Shown here one piece after another: positions 8,610 through 17,869 of a DNA stretch of 64,000 nucleotides. The stretch spans positions 62,001 through 126,000 of the forward strand of contig SEFZ01000007.1 of the NCBI GenBank assembly GCA_004173185.1, given 5' to 3'. How positions within the stretch are numbered: position 1 is the first letter of the stretch; each line of letters starts with the position of its first letter. Below the pieces are notes generated by a model. It ran no database searches. It was not told where the DNA came from and saw only the letters and a list, made by a program, of their open reading frames with translations. The DNA comes from Sphingomonadales bacterium. GTDB taxonomy: Bacteria; Pseudomonadota; Alphaproteobacteria; Sphingomonadales; Sphingomonadaceae. Position numbers and translations under genes: made by a program.

Positions 8610-9548
8610 GTGGCGATGAAGGACAAGCTGGTAACGCTGATCGGCGGAGGAGGATTTCTCGGCCGCTATGTCGCACAGGAGCTGTTAGCCGCCGGCGCGC
8701 GCGTTCGGATCGCCCAGCCGCGCCCGCGCGACGCATGGTTCGTCAAGACATTGGGCGGGCTCGGCCAGGTCCAGTTCGCCGCCGCCGATGTGCGCAAGCC
8801 CGAGACGCTGGCGCGGGCGCTTCGCGGATCGGACGCGGTGGTCAATCTCGTCGGCGTGCTGGCGGGCGATTTTCAGTCCATCCAGGCCGACGGCGCGGGC
8901 AATGTTGCCAAGGCTGCTGCCGCGGCCGGCGCAACTTCGCTGGTCCATGTCTCCGCAATCGGCGCCGATCCCGAATCGCTTTCGGACTATGGCCGCACCA
9001 AGGGTGAAGGCGAGCTCGCGGTCCGCAAGGCATTCCCCGACGCGGTGATTGTCCGCCCCTCGATCCTGTTCGGGCGCGAGGACGCTTTCGTGAACCGCTT
9101 TGCCGGCATGATCGCCAGCATGCCGGTCGCCGTCCCGGTGTTGCGCGGCGAAGCCAAATTCCAGCCTGCTTATGTCGCCGATGTGGCGCAGGCGATCGCC
9201 CAGTCGCTCGCCGATCCGCAGGCGCATGCCGGGCATATCTACAGCCTTGGCGGCCCTGACGTGATTTCGATGGCAGAGCTGTTCAAGTGGATCGGTGCCA
9301 CGATCGGTCGCGACGTGCCGTTCGTCGACATTCCCGATGCGATCGGCGGCCTCATCCCGTTCCTGCCCTTCGCGCCGATCACGCGCGATCAGTGGCAGAT
9401 GCTCGCCACCGATAATGTCGTGCCGCCAACGGGTGTTGGCTTCGATGCGTTCGATATCGTCCCGACGCCGATGGCCAGTGTCGCGCCGAGCTGGATGGTC
9501 CGCTTCCGCAAGGCAGGCCGCTTCGGTAACGCGATCGCCGCAGCCTGA
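8610..9548 (+). CDS. NDUFA9-like NAD(P)-binding SDR-family protein
   Basis: A 312-residue atypical SDR with an N-terminal dinucleotide loop, [17 protein letters not shown], near residues 9-25. It also has [25 protein letters not shown] with YGRTKGEGE in place of the usual YxxxK, and [13 protein letters not shown]. This pattern is that of the NDUFA9 / complex I accessory subunit and NAD-dependent epimerase-like family, conserved in alphaproteobacteria. The start could be GTG 8610, four bases after AGGAG, or ATG 8616, ten bases after. The difference is two residues. It is followed 32 bases later by uppP in the same direction. Confidence 0.82.
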   Translation: MAMKDKLVTLIGGGGFLGRYVAQELLAAGARVRIAQPRPRDAWFVKTLGGLGQVQFAAADVRKPETLARALRGSDAVVNLVGVLAGDFQSIQADGAGNVAKAAAAAGATSLVHVSAIGADPESLSDYGRTKGEGELAVRKAFPDAVIVRPSILFGREDAFVNRFAGMIASMPVAVPVLRGEAKFQPAYVADVAQAIAQSLADPQAHAGHIYSLGGPDVISMAELFKWIGATIGRDVPFVDIPDAIGGLIPFLPFAPITRDQWQMLATDNVVPPTGVGFDAFDIVPTPMASVAPSWMVRFRKAGRFGNAIAAA

Positions 9549-9580
9549 ACGGCTGCGAATTCGGTAAAGGGGGATACCAA

Positions 9581-10381
9581 ATGAGCGATTATATCGTCGC
9601 GATCCTGCTCGGCATCGTCGAGGGCATCACCGAGTTTCTGCCGGTCTCCTCGACCGGGCATCTGATCCTCGCGACCGAATTGATGGGCTATGACGCGGCG
9701 AAATGGGCGGTGTTCAACATCGCGATTCAGCCCGGGGCGATCCTCGCCATCGTCGTGCTCTATTGGCGCACCTTCCTCACCGTGACGCGCGGCCTCTTCC
9801 GGTGGGAGCCCAATTCGGTGGCGTTCGTGCGCAATCTGCTGATCGCCTTCATCCCGGCAGTCGCGCTGGGGCTGCTCCTCGCTGATCAGATCGATGCGTT
9901 GCTTGAGAATGCGGTGATCGTCGCCTGGGCGCTGATCATTGGCGGCGTCGCCATTCTTGTCGTCGAGCGCTTCGCCAAGACCACGAACGTGCTGGGCATT
10001 TCCGGCGTCTCGGTCAGCCAGTCGGTCAAGATCGGCCTAGTCCAGTGTATCGCGATGATCCCGGGCGTCAGCCGTTCGGGCGCCACGATCATGGGCGCGA
10101 TGGCATTCGGCATCGATCGGCGGACCGCGGCCGATTTCAGCTTCTTCCTCGCATTGCCCACGCTCTCGGGCGCGACGGTGCTTCAGCTCTACAAGCATCG
10201 CGATGCGGTCACCGCGGACAGTCTGGGTCTGATCGCGGTCGGCTTCGTGGTGTCGTTCGTCGTCGCGCTGGCAGTGGTGAAGGCCTTCCTCGCAGTGGTC
10301 ACCAAGCACGGTTTCGCGCCTTTCGCCTGGTATCGAATCATCGCCGGCACGGCCGCGTTGATCTGGCTGGGGATGAGATAG
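9581..10381 (+). CDS. uppP: Undecaprenyl-diphosphatase (bacitracin resistance protein)
   Basis: Dephosphorylates undecaprenyl pyrophosphate to recycle the lipid carrier for peptidoglycan and polysaccharide synthesis. It is an inner-membrane protein of 266 residues, the normal length. Diagnostic motifs are EGITEFLPVSSTGHL (about residues 14-28) and PGVSRSGAT (161-169), the two re-entrant loops bearing the catalytic Glu, Ser and Arg. Several hydrophobic segments fill the rest. The start has GGGGGATACCAA before the ATG. It is probably co-transcribed with the NDUFA9-like gene. Confidence 0.97.
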   Translation: MSDYIVAILLGIVEGITEFLPVSSTGHLILATELMGYDAAKWAVFNIAIQPGAILAIVVLYWRTFLTVTRGLFRWEPNSVAFVRNLLIAFIPAVALGLLLADQIDALLENAVIVAWALIIGGVAILVVERFAKTTNVLGISGVSVSQSVKIGLVQCIAMIPGVSRSGATIMGAMAFGIDRRTAADFSFFLALPTLSGATVLQLYKHRDAVTADSLGLIAVGFVVSFVVALAVVKAFLAVVTKHGFAPFAWYRIIAGTAALIWLGMR

Positions 10382-10403
10382 TTCCGGATCGGCCATAAAT
10401 AGT

Positions 10404-10432
10404 TTGAGATTCTTGTAATAATCGTGCGCTAC
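10404..10432 (+). promoter_or_regulatory. Possible promoter upstream of gltD
   Basis: TTGAGA, 17 bases, CGCTAC, in a locally AT-rich intergenic stretch (10382-10503) that must hold the promoter of the gltD-gltB operon. The -10 match is poor, so the exact position is a guess. Confidence 0.3.
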
Positions 10433-10503
10433 GGCGCTTGATTCATTAAATAGGTAAGTAAAGCTGCCTTTTATTTGCCGTTGCCCTCCTATAGCCGGGC
10501 AGC

Positions 10504-11946
10504 ATGGCAGATGAACGCATGCTCAAATTCGTCGGCACGGGTCAGCAATATCCGTCCAAGCGCGCAGCCGAGCTGCGTGCCGAAGATTTCCGTGAGATCG
10601 CGGAGCGCTATGCGGTGCCCAGCGCCGAGGAGCAGTCCGGGCGCTGTTCGCAATGCGGGGTGCCCTATTGCACGGTCCATTGTCCGCTCCACAACCACAT
10701 CCCCGATTGGCTGCGGCTCACGGCGGAAGGTCGTCTCCGCGAAGCCTATGAGCTGTCGAACAGCACTTCGACCATGCCCGAGATTTGCGGCCGCATCTGC
10801 CCGCAGGATCGGCTGTGCGAAGGCAATTGCGTCATCGAATTCTCCGGCCACGGCGCGGTCACGATCGGCTCGGTCGAAAAGTTCATCACCGATACGGCGT
10901 GGGAAGAGGGCTGGGTTGAGCCGGTCCATGTCGGTCCCGCGCGCGGGCAGTCGGTCGGCATCATCGGCGCAGGCCCGGCTGGCCTCGCCACCGCCGAATA
11001 TATGCGCGGCTATGGCTATGATGTGCACGTCTATGATCGCCACGATCGCGCCGGCGGGCTGCTGACCTATGGCATCCCCGGGTTCAAGCTTGAGAAATAC
11101 GTGGTCATGCGCCGCGTCGATCGGCTCAAGGAAGCGGGCATCATTTTCCACCAGAGCTTCGAAGTCGGCCGCGATGCCAGCCTCGACGAGTTGCGCGCCC
11201 GGCATGACACGATCCTGATCGCCACCGGCGTCTATAAAGCGCGCGGGATCAAGGCGCCCGGCGTCGGCGCTTCGGGCGTGGTCGAGGCACTCGATTATCT
11301 GACCGCTTCCAACCGCAAGGGTTTCGGCGATGCCGTCCCCGAATTCGACGATGGCAGCCTCGATGCGATGGGCAAGAATGTCGTCGTTATCGGCGGCGGT
11401 GACACGGCAATGGATTGCGTGCGCACCGCGATCCGCCAGGGCGCAACGTCCGTGAAGTGCCTCTATCGCCGCGATCGCGCCAACATGCCCGGATCGCAGC
11501 GCGAAACCGCCAATGCCGAGGAAGAAGGCGTCGAGTTCGTTTGGCTCTCGGCTCCAGAGGCGTTCGACGGCGGCGGCAAGGTCACCGGCGTTCGCGCGGC
11601 CAAGATGCGCCTCGGCGCGCCCGACGCCAGCGGCCGCCGCTCGCCTGAGCTTGATCCGGGTGCTGAATTCCAGCTTCCCGCCGATCTCGTCATCAAGGCG
11701 CTCGGTTTCGAAGCCGAAGACCTGCCGACTCTGTTCGGCGCACCCGAACTCGGCGTCACGCGCTGGGGCACCGTCCGTGCCGATGGCAAGACGATGATGA
11801 CCAGCCTCGATGGCGTGTTCGCGGCGGGTGATATCGTTCGCGGCGCGAGCCTCGTCGTCTGGGCGATCCGCGATGGCCGCGATGTCGCCGCGCACATGCA
11901 TGCGTGGATGCGCGCCCGCGCCAAGGTTGCGGCAGAGGCCGCCTGA
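10504..11946 (+). CDS. gltD: Glutamate synthase (NADPH) small subunit
   Basis: The beta subunit of GOGAT passes electrons from NADPH through FAD and Fe-S centres to the large subunit. It has 480 residues. The N-terminal cysteine clusters are CSQCGVPYCTVHC and CGRICPQDRLCEGNC. The FAD-binding loop is VGIIGAGPAGLATAEYM near 156-172, and the NADPH loop is VVIGGGDTAMDC near 295-306. The C-terminal FAD-closing motif is GVFAAGDIVRGASLVVWAI. It comes first in the operon. Its TGA overlaps the next ATG by one base, and gltB lies two genes downstream. This order, with two secreted proteins in between, differs from the usual adjacent gltB-gltD. Confidence 0.97.
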   Translation: MADERMLKFVGTGQQYPSKRAAELRAEDFREIAERYAVPSAEEQSGRCSQCGVPYCTVHCPLHNHIPDWLRLTAEGRLREAYELSNSTSTMPEICGRICPQDRLCEGNCVIEFSGHGAVTIGSVEKFITDTAWEEGWVEPVHVGPARGQSVGIIGAGPAGLATAEYMRGYGYDVHVYDRHDRAGGLLTYGIPGFKLEKYVVMRRVDRLKEAGIIFHQSFEVGRDASLDELRARHDTILIATGVYKARGIKAPGVGASGVVEALDYLTASNRKGFGDAVPEFDDGSLDAMGKNVVVIGGGDTAMDCVRTAIRQGATSVKCLYRRDRANMPGSQRETANAEEEGVEFVWLSAPEAFDGGGKVTGVRAAKMRLGAPDASGRRSPELDPGAEFQLPADLVIKALGFEAEDLPTLFGAPELGVTRWGTVRADGKTMMTSLDGVFAAGDIVRGASLVVWAIRDGRDVAAHMHAWMRARAKVAAEAA

Positions 11947-12608
11947 TGCAGTTGCTCGCAGCCCTGGCACTCGCCGTCGCGCCATTGGCGCCCGGTCATG
12001 CCATGGCTGCGTCCATCGTCGCGGCGCCGGCCAAGCCGCTCGATCAGCTTGTCGCGTTGCTGCTGCCCGAAGAGCAATTGCTCGGACTGGCGATGCACAC
12101 CTTCGAAACCACGCTGGATCGCGAACTCAGCGCCGCTGTCATCGCGCGGCATCCGGGGCTCAAGGCGCATGTCGCCGCCGCAGTCCGCCCCGCTTTCACC
12201 AAGGCGATGAAGAAGGAAATTCCGGGGCTTCGCCGCGAAATCCGCGCGGTCGTCGTCGCCGAACTCTCGGCTGCTGAAATCGCCGACGCGCTCGTTTTCT
12301 TCGCCAGCCCCACGGGCACGAAGCTGCGCACGCAGATATATGCGACGATGGCCGAAAAGCCCGATCAGTCGCCCGATCAGATGCAGGCAGCGATCATGGC
12401 CGCAGTGATGAAGAATATGGCGGCGGCGGACTATCCGCCGCTGCTCGCCTTCGGCGCCAGCCCGGCGGCTGCCAGGATGCACACGGTGAACCCGAAGATC
12501 GCCGCCGCCAGCAAGGCCTGGTCGGATCGCCTGCTCGCCAGGCATGGCAAAAAATTGCGCGACATCGCCGCCACGGCGACCAAAACTTATCTGAAGGGCA
12601 GAAACTGA
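11946..12608 (+). CDS. Exported protein, DUF2059-like, between gltD and gltB
   Basis: A 220-residue protein read from the ATG that overlaps the gltD stop (TGATG). It has a hydrophobic signal-type N-terminus, MQLLAALALAVAPLAPGHAMA. The mature part is helical and alanine-rich: LDQLVALLLPEEQLLGLAMHTFE early, then SAAEIADALVFFASPTGTKLR. The latter closely parallels TLPQMADLTAFFATPSGQVYL in the next gene, and this kind of xxFFxTPxGxxx segment is typical of DUF2059 proteins. The two neighbours therefore look like diverged duplicates. No catalytic motif is visible and the function is unknown. It is probably periplasmic. It is translationally coupled on both sides. Confidence 0.75.
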   Translation: MQLLAALALAVAPLAPGHAMAASIVAAPAKPLDQLVALLLPEEQLLGLAMHTFETTLDRELSAAVIARHPGLKAHVAAAVRPAFTKAMKKEIPGLRREIRAVVVAELSAAEIADALVFFASPTGTKLRTQIYATMAEKPDQSPDQMQAAIMAAVMKNMAAADYPPLLAFGASPAAARMHTVNPKIAAASKAWSDRLLARHGKKLRDIAATATKTYLKGRN

Positions 12609-13189
12609 TGCGTGCTTTTCTCGCTGCCGCGCTCCTGAGTGTTGCCGCCATGCCCATGGCGCAAGCCCAGACTTCGCCCAATGCCGCCCCGGCGGATGTC
12701 GATCCGGCGCGCCTTGCTGCTGCGCGCTTGCTGATCGCCCGGATCATGCCGCCCGATCAGGTGGACAAGATGATGGAATCGATCACGGGCAGTTCGATGG
12801 CGTCGCTGCGCGAGGCGTTCGCGCAAGACCCGAGCATGGCGAAGATGCGGGAAGACAATCCGAAGGCTGCGATGGCGATGGATCGGATGCTGGAGCGTCA
12901 GCATCGCAGGGGCCTCGATCTGGTCAAGGCCGGCATGCCGGGGATGACCGAGGCGATGGCCCGAGCTTATGCCCGGCGCTTCACGCTCCCGCAGATGGCG
13001 GACCTGACCGCTTTCTTCGCCACGCCTTCCGGACAGGTCTATCTCCAGCAGGCGCCGACCGTGATGGCGGATCCCGACGTGTCCGCATGGATGACCGGGC
13101 TGATGCGCCAGACGATGGAAGACCTGCCCGCTGAGATGGCGAAGCTGACCGCAGAACTCGAAGCGCTCGACAAGGAAGATGCAAAGTGA
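12608..13189 (+). CDS. Exported DUF2059 protein, between gltD and gltB
   Basis: A 193-residue exported protein with the signal peptide MRAFLAAALLSVAAMPMAQAQ. DUF2059-type features are LLIARIMPPDQVDKMMESI near residues 43-61 and TLPQMADLTAFFATPSGQ near 126-143, followed by a charged helical tail. The start overlaps the previous stop by one base, and its own stop overlaps the gltB GTG by four bases, so it is firmly embedded in the glutamate synthase operon. The function is unknown; nothing in the sequence suggests an enzyme. It is a paralogue of the gene immediately upstream (inference from the shared FFA-TP-G segment and shared order). Confidence 0.82.
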   Translation: MRAFLAAALLSVAAMPMAQAQTSPNAAPADVDPARLAAARLLIARIMPPDQVDKMMESITGSSMASLREAFAQDPSMAKMREDNPKAAMAMDRMLERQHRRGLDLVKAGMPGMTEAMARAYARRFTLPQMADLTAFFATPSGQVYLQQAPTVMADPDVSAWMTGLMRQTMEDLPAEMAKLTAELEALDKEDAK

Positions 13190-16100
13190 CGATCGAAACC
13201 GAGCGCGAACGCCTCGCCCGTGAAGGCATGTACCGCCCCGAATTCGAAGGCGATGCCTGTGGCGTAGGCATGGTTGCCGCCACCGACGGCCAGCCTTCGC
13301 GCCGCGTCGTCCAGTCGGCGATCGATGCGCTGAAAGCCGTGTGGCACCGCGGCGCGGTCGATGCCGATGGCAAGACGGGCGATGGTGCAGGGCTTCACGT
13401 CGATCTCCCCGCGCGCTTCTTCGATGATGCGATTGCAGCCGGCGGCCACCGCGTGCTGCCAAACCGGCTCGCTGTCGGCATGATCTTCCTGCCGCGCACC
13501 GATCTGGGCGCACAGGAGGAATGCCGCACGATCGTCGAATCCGAGATCATCGAGGCAGGCTACACCATCTATGGCTGGCGTCAGGTGCCGGTCGATGTTT
13601 CGGTCATCGGCATGAAGGCGCAGGCGACCCGTCCCGAGATCGAGCAGATCATGATCGCCGGTCCGCTGCCGGGCGATGTCGACGCCGCCGAGTTCGAGAA
13701 GAACCTGTATCTGGTTCGCCGCCGGATCGAGAAGCGCGTGATCGCAGCACAGGTGCAGGGCTTCTACATCTGCTCGCTCAGCTGCCGCTCGATCATCTAC
13801 AAGGGCCTGTTCCTCGCGGAATCGCTCAGCGACTTTTATCCCGATCTCAAGGATGATCGCTTCACCAGCCGGGTCGCGATCTTCCACCAGCGTTATTCGA
13901 CCAACACCTTCCCGCAATGGTGGCTGGCGCAACCGTTCCGCTGCCTCGCGCATAACGGCGAGATCAACACGATCCGCGGCAACAAGAACTGGATGCTCAG
14001 CCACGAGATCAAGATGGCGAGCCTCGCGTTCGGCGAGCAATCGGAAGACATCAAGCCGGTGATCCCCGCTGGCGCGTCGGACACGGCTGCGCTCGACGCG
14101 GTGTTCGAAGCGATCTGCCGCTCGGGCCGCGATGCGCCCACGGCGAAGCTGATGCTGGTGCCAGAGGCGTGGTCCGAAGAGGATACCCCGGCCAATCATC
14201 TTGCGATGTACCAGTATCTCGCCTCGGTGATGGAGCCGTGGGACGGCCCCGCCGCGCTGGCGATGACCGATGGCCGCTGGGCGGTTGCCGGTGTCGATCG
14301 CAACGCGCTGCGTCCGCTGCGCTACACCCAGACCTCCGATGGCCTGCTCATCGTCGGCTCCGAAACCGGCATGGTCCAGATCCCCGAATCGACTGTGATC
14401 GCCAAGGGCCGGATGGGTCCGGGCCAGATGATCGCCGTCGATCTCGATTCGGGCCTGTTGTTCGATGATCGCGCGATCAAGGATCGGATCTCGGGCGAGG
14501 CGGACTATGCCGGCATGATCGGCCAGTTCATCAAGATCGAGGATCTCGAGGCGCCCAAGACCGAACCGCTCCATTTCGAGCGCGCCGAGCTTACCCGGCG
14601 TCAGGTCGCTGCCGGGCAGACGCTTGAGGATATGGAGCTGATCCTCTCCCCGATGGTCGAGACCGCCAAGGAAGCGATCGGATCAATGGGCGATGATACG
14701 CCGCTCGCAGTGATCAGCGACAAGCCGCGCCTGATCAGCCAGTTCTTCCGCCAGAATTTCAGCCAGGTCACCAACCCGCCGATCGATAGCTTGCGTGAGC
14801 GTCAGGTGATGACCCTGCGCACCCGCTTCGGAAACCTGGCGAACATCCTCGATACCGAGGGCAGCGGTTCCAAGGTGCTCGTGCTCGAAAGCCCGGTGCT
14901 GACCAATGGCGACTGGGATCGCCTGCGCGGCCATTTCGGCAGCCAGTCCGCCGAGATCGACTGCACGTTCGACAAGGGCGGTGACGCCGATACGCTGCGC
15001 GCCGCGATCACGCGCATCCGTTACGAAGCCGAACAGGCCGTCCGCGCGGGCTGCACCGAATTGTTCCTCACCGACGAGCATCAGGGGCCGGACAAGCTCG
15101 CCATCGCTGGCGTCCTCGCTGCCGCCGCCGTCCACACCCATCTCGTCCGCCGCGGGCTGCGCAGCTATGCGTCGGTCAACATCCGCACCGCCGAATGTCT
15201 CGACACCCATTATTATGCGGTGCTGATCGGCGTCGGCGCGACGACCGTGAACGCCTATCTCGCCGAAGCCGCCATCGCGGACCGCCAGGCGCGCGGCCTG
15301 TTCGGCGATCTGTCGCTCGAAGAGTGCCTCAAGCGCCATCGCAAGGCGATCGACGAAGGCCTGCTCAAGATCCTTTCCAAGATGGGGATCGCAGTGATCT
15401 CCTCTTATCGCGGCGGCTATAATTTCGAAGCGGTCGGGCTCAGCCGTGCGCTTGTCCATGATCTCTTCCCGGGCATGCCCGCCAAGATTTCGGGCGAGGG
15501 CTATGCCTCGCTGCATCTGAACGCCGTGATGCGCCACGATGCGGCATATGACGCCGGCGTCGCGACGCTGCCGATCGGCGGCTTTTACCGCCAGCGCTTC
15601 GGCGGCGAGGTTCATGCCTATTCGGCGCAGCTCATGCATCTGCTGCAGACCGCCGTTTCGACCGACAGCTATTCCAGTTATCTCGCCTTTGCGCGCGGGG
15701 TTCGCGATCTGCCGCCGGTCTATCTGCGCGATCTGCTCGAGTTTAATTTCCCCAGCGAAGGCGTCGCCATCGATTCGGTCGAGGCGATCACCGAGATCCG
15801 CAAGCGGTTCGTCACCCCCGGCATGTCGCTCGGTGCGCTCTCCAAGGAAGCGCATGAGACGCTGTCGATCGCGATGAACCGCATCGGCGCAAAGGCCGTG
15901 TCGGGCGAAGGCGGCGAGGATAGCGAGCGCTACACGCCGCGCGAAAATGGCGACAACGCCAATTCGGTCATCAAGCAGATCGCCTCGGGCCGCTTCGGCG
16001 TGACCGCGGAATATCTGAACGCGTGCGACGAGATCGAGATCAAGGTCGCTCAGGGCGCCAAGCCCGGCGAGGGCGGCCAGTTGCCCGGCTTCAAGGTCAC

Positions 16101-17694
16101 CGAATTCATCGCCAAACTGCGCCACGCCACGCCCGGCGTGACGCTGATCTCGCCGCCGCCGCACCACGATATCTATTCGATCGAGGATCTGGCGCAGCTC
16201 ATCTACGATCTCAAGCAGATCAACCCCAAGGCGCGGGTGTGCGTGAAGCTGGTCAGCTCGGCCGGTATCGGCACCGTGGCGGCGGGCGTGGCGAAGGCGC
16301 ATGCCGACGTCATCCTGATCGCCGGCCATGTCGGCGGCACCGGCGCCAGCCCCCAGACCAGCGTGAAATATGCCGGCACCCCGTGGGAAATGGGGCTGTC
16401 GGAGGTCAACCAGACCCTCACGCTCAACGGCCTGCGCGGCCGCGTAAAGCTGCGCACCGATGGCGGGCTCAAGACCGGCCGCGACATCGTCATCGCCGCG
16501 ATCCTCGGTGCCGAAGAATTCGGCATCGGCACGCTCAGCCTCGTCGCGATGGGCTGCATCATGGTCCGCCAGTGCCATTCGAACACCTGCCCGGTGGGCG
16601 TCTGCACGCAGGACGAAAAGCTGCGCCAGAAGTTCGTCGGCACGCCGGAAAAGGTCATCAATCTGATGGCCTTCATCGCCGAGGAAGTCCGCGAGATCCT
16701 CGCGCGGCTGGGCTATAAGAGCCTTGACGACATCATCGGTCGCACCGAACTGCTCCGCCAGGTCAGCCGTGGTGCCGAGCATCTCGACGATCTCGATCTC
16801 AACCCGATCCTCGCCAAGGTCGACGCGACCGACGCCGAGCGCCGCTTCTCGCTCAGCACCTTCCGCAACGAAGTGCCGGACAGCCTCGACGCACAGATGA
16901 TCAAGGACGCCGCAGCCGTCTTCTCGCGCGGCGAAAAGATGCAGCTGACTTATACCGTGCGCAACACGCACCGCGCGGTCGGCACACGGCTGTCGTCCGA
17001 AGTCACCCGCAAGTTCGGCATGTCCACCCTCGCTGACGGCCATATCCATGTCCGCCTGCGCGGCTCGGCGGGCCAGTCGCTCGGCGCATTCCTGTGCAAG
17101 GGCATCACCCTCGAAGTGTTCGGCGATTCGAACGATTATGTCGGCAAGGGGCTTTCGGGCGGCACGATCGTCGTGCGTCCGATGGTGAGTTCGCCCATCG
17201 AAAGCTGGAAGAACACGATCATCGGCAACACCGTGCTCTACGGTGCAACCTCGGGGCGCCTGTTTGCAGCGGGGCAGGCCGGCGAGCGCTTCGCGGTCCG
17301 CAACTCGGGCGCCGAAGTCGTGGTCGAAGGCTGCGGTGCGAATGGCTGCGAATATATGACCAACGGCACGGCCGTGGTGCTCGGCGAAGTCGGCTCGAAT
17401 TTCGGCGCGGGCATGACGGGCGGCATGGCCTTTGTGTATGACGAGGAAGCATCGTTCGAGAGCCGCGCAAACCCCGAAAACATCGTGTGGCAGCGTCTGG
17501 CATCATCGCATTGGGAAGCAAAGCTGCGCGGCCTTATCGAAACGCATGCCGAAACCACCGACAGCAAATGGTCGCGCGGGCTTCTGGAAGATTGGGATCG
17601 CTCGATCGGCCATTTCTGGCAGGTCGTGCCAAAGGAAATGCTGACTCGTCTGGCGCATCCGCTGGAAGACCCAATCGCGGTGGCAGCGGAGTAG
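13186..17694 (+). CDS. gltB: Glutamate synthase (NADPH) large subunit
   Basis: The 1502-residue alpha subunit of GOGAT converts glutamine and 2-oxoglutarate to two glutamates. The GTG start at 13186 overlaps the preceding TGA. The N-terminal glutaminase nucleophile is the cysteine of GDACGVGMVA (C25 by my count), which must be exposed by removing a 24-residue propeptide. The Ntn amidotransferase domain includes HQRYSTNTFPQW and HNGEINTIRGN. The FMN/Fe-S synthase domain follows, with ISPPPHHDIYSIEDLAQLI, HVGGTGASPQTS and the cluster CIMVRQCHSNTCPVGVCTQ. The C-terminal GXGXG beta-helix domain closes the protein. Length and all landmarks are normal. It ends the operon and is followed by an inverted-repeat element. 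Confidence 0.98.
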   Translation: MTIETERERLAREGMYRPEFEGDACGVGMVAATDGQPSRRVVQSAIDALKAVWHRGAVDADGKTGDGAGLHVDLPARFFDDAIAAGGHRVLPNRLAVGMIFLPRTDLGAQEECRTIVESEIIEAGYTIYGWRQVPVDVSVIGMKAQATRPEIEQIMIAGPLPGDVDAAEFEKNLYLVRRRIEKRVIAAQVQGFYICSLSCRSIIYKGLFLAESLSDFYPDLKDDRFTSRVAIFHQRYSTNTFPQWWLAQPFRCLAHNGEINTIRGNKNWMLSHEIKMASLAFGEQSEDIKPVIPAGASDTAALDAVFEAICRSGRDAPTAKLMLVPEAWSEEDTPANHLAMYQYLASVMEPWDGPAALAMTDGRWAVAGVDRNALRPLRYTQTSDGLLIVGSETGMVQIPESTVIAKGRMGPGQMIAVDLDSGLLFDDRAIKDRISGEADYAGMIGQFIKIEDLEAPKTEPLHFERAELTRRQVAAGQTLEDMELILSPMVETAKEAIGSMGDDTPLAVISDKPRLISQFFRQNFSQVTNPPIDSLRERQVMTLRTRFGNLANILDTEGSGSKVLVLESPVLTNGDWDRLRGHFGSQSAEIDCTFDKGGDADTLRAAITRIRYEAEQAVRAGCTELFLTDEHQGPDKLAIAGVLAAAAVHTHLVRRGLRSYASVNIRTAECLDTHYYAVLIGVGATTVNAYLAEAAIADRQARGLFGDLSLEECLKRHRKAIDEGLLKILSKMGIAVISSYRGGYNFEAVGLSRALVHDLFPGMPAKISGEGYASLHLNAVMRHDAAYDAGVATLPIGGFYRQRFGGEVHAYSAQLMHLLQTAVSTDSYSSYLAFARGVRDLPPVYLRDLLEFNFPSEGVAIDSVEAITEIRKRFVTPGMSLGALSKEAHETLSIAMNRIGAKAVSGEGGEDSERYTPRENGDNANSVIKQIASGRFGVTAEYLNACDEIEIKVAQGAKPGEGGQLPGFKVTEFIAKLRHATPGVTLISPPPHHDIYSIEDLAQLIYDLKQINPKARVCVKLVSSAGIGTVAAGVAKAHADVILIAGHVGGTGASPQTSVKYAGTPWEMGLSEVNQTLTLNGLRGRVKLRTDGGLKTGRDIVIAAILGAEEFGIGTLSLVAMGCIMVRQCHSNTCPVGVCTQDEKLRQKFVGTPEKVINLMAFIAEEVREILARLGYKSLDDIIGRTELLRQVSRGAEHLDDLDLNPILAKVDATDAERRFSLSTFRNEVPDSLDAQMIKDAAAVFSRGEKMQLTYTVRNTHRAVGTRLSSEVTRKFGMSTLADGHIHVRLRGSAGQSLGAFLCKGITLEVFGDSNDYVGKGLSGGTIVVRPMVSSPIESWKNTIIGNTVLYGATSGRLFAAGQAGERFAVRNSGAEVVVEGCGANGCEYMTNGTAVVLGEVGSNFGAGMTGGMAFVYDEEASFESRANPENIVWQRLASSHWEAKLRGLIETHAETTDSKWSRGLLEDWDRSIGHFWQVVPKEMLTRLAHPLEDPIAVAAE

Positions 17695-17704
17695 CCCATC
17701 CATT

Positions 17705-17812
17705 CGTCACCCCGGCCTTGTGCCGGGGTCCACTATGCAGATGGGCGAGCCACAAGAGCCTCTTTGGATTCGTTCGCGGATGCGTGGACCCCGGCACAAG
17801 GCCGGGGTGACG
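17705..17812. repeat. 29-base inverted repeat of GC-rich hairpins (REP/BIME-like)
   Basis: The left arm (17705-17733) and right arm (17784-17812) are perfect 29-base reverse complements separated by 50 bases. Each arm is itself a hairpin, CCCCGGC-CTTGT-GCCGGGG. It lies between gltB and the next gene and could terminate gltB transcription and stabilise its mRNA. Confidence 0.85.
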
Positions 17813-17869
17813 GTGTGGTTTACAATGCGCCGCTTGCCCCTGCCGCGTCGGCGGGCCTAAAGCAGCCTC

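Noticed and set aside
10489..11985. 498-codon open frame antisense to gltD
   Set aside because: Exact overlap with gltD, no motif, and no ribosome site.
14683..17049. 788-codon open frame antisense to gltB
   Set aside because: It mirrors gltB codon structure in GC-rich DNA, has no recognisable domain, and lies wholly inside a certain gene.
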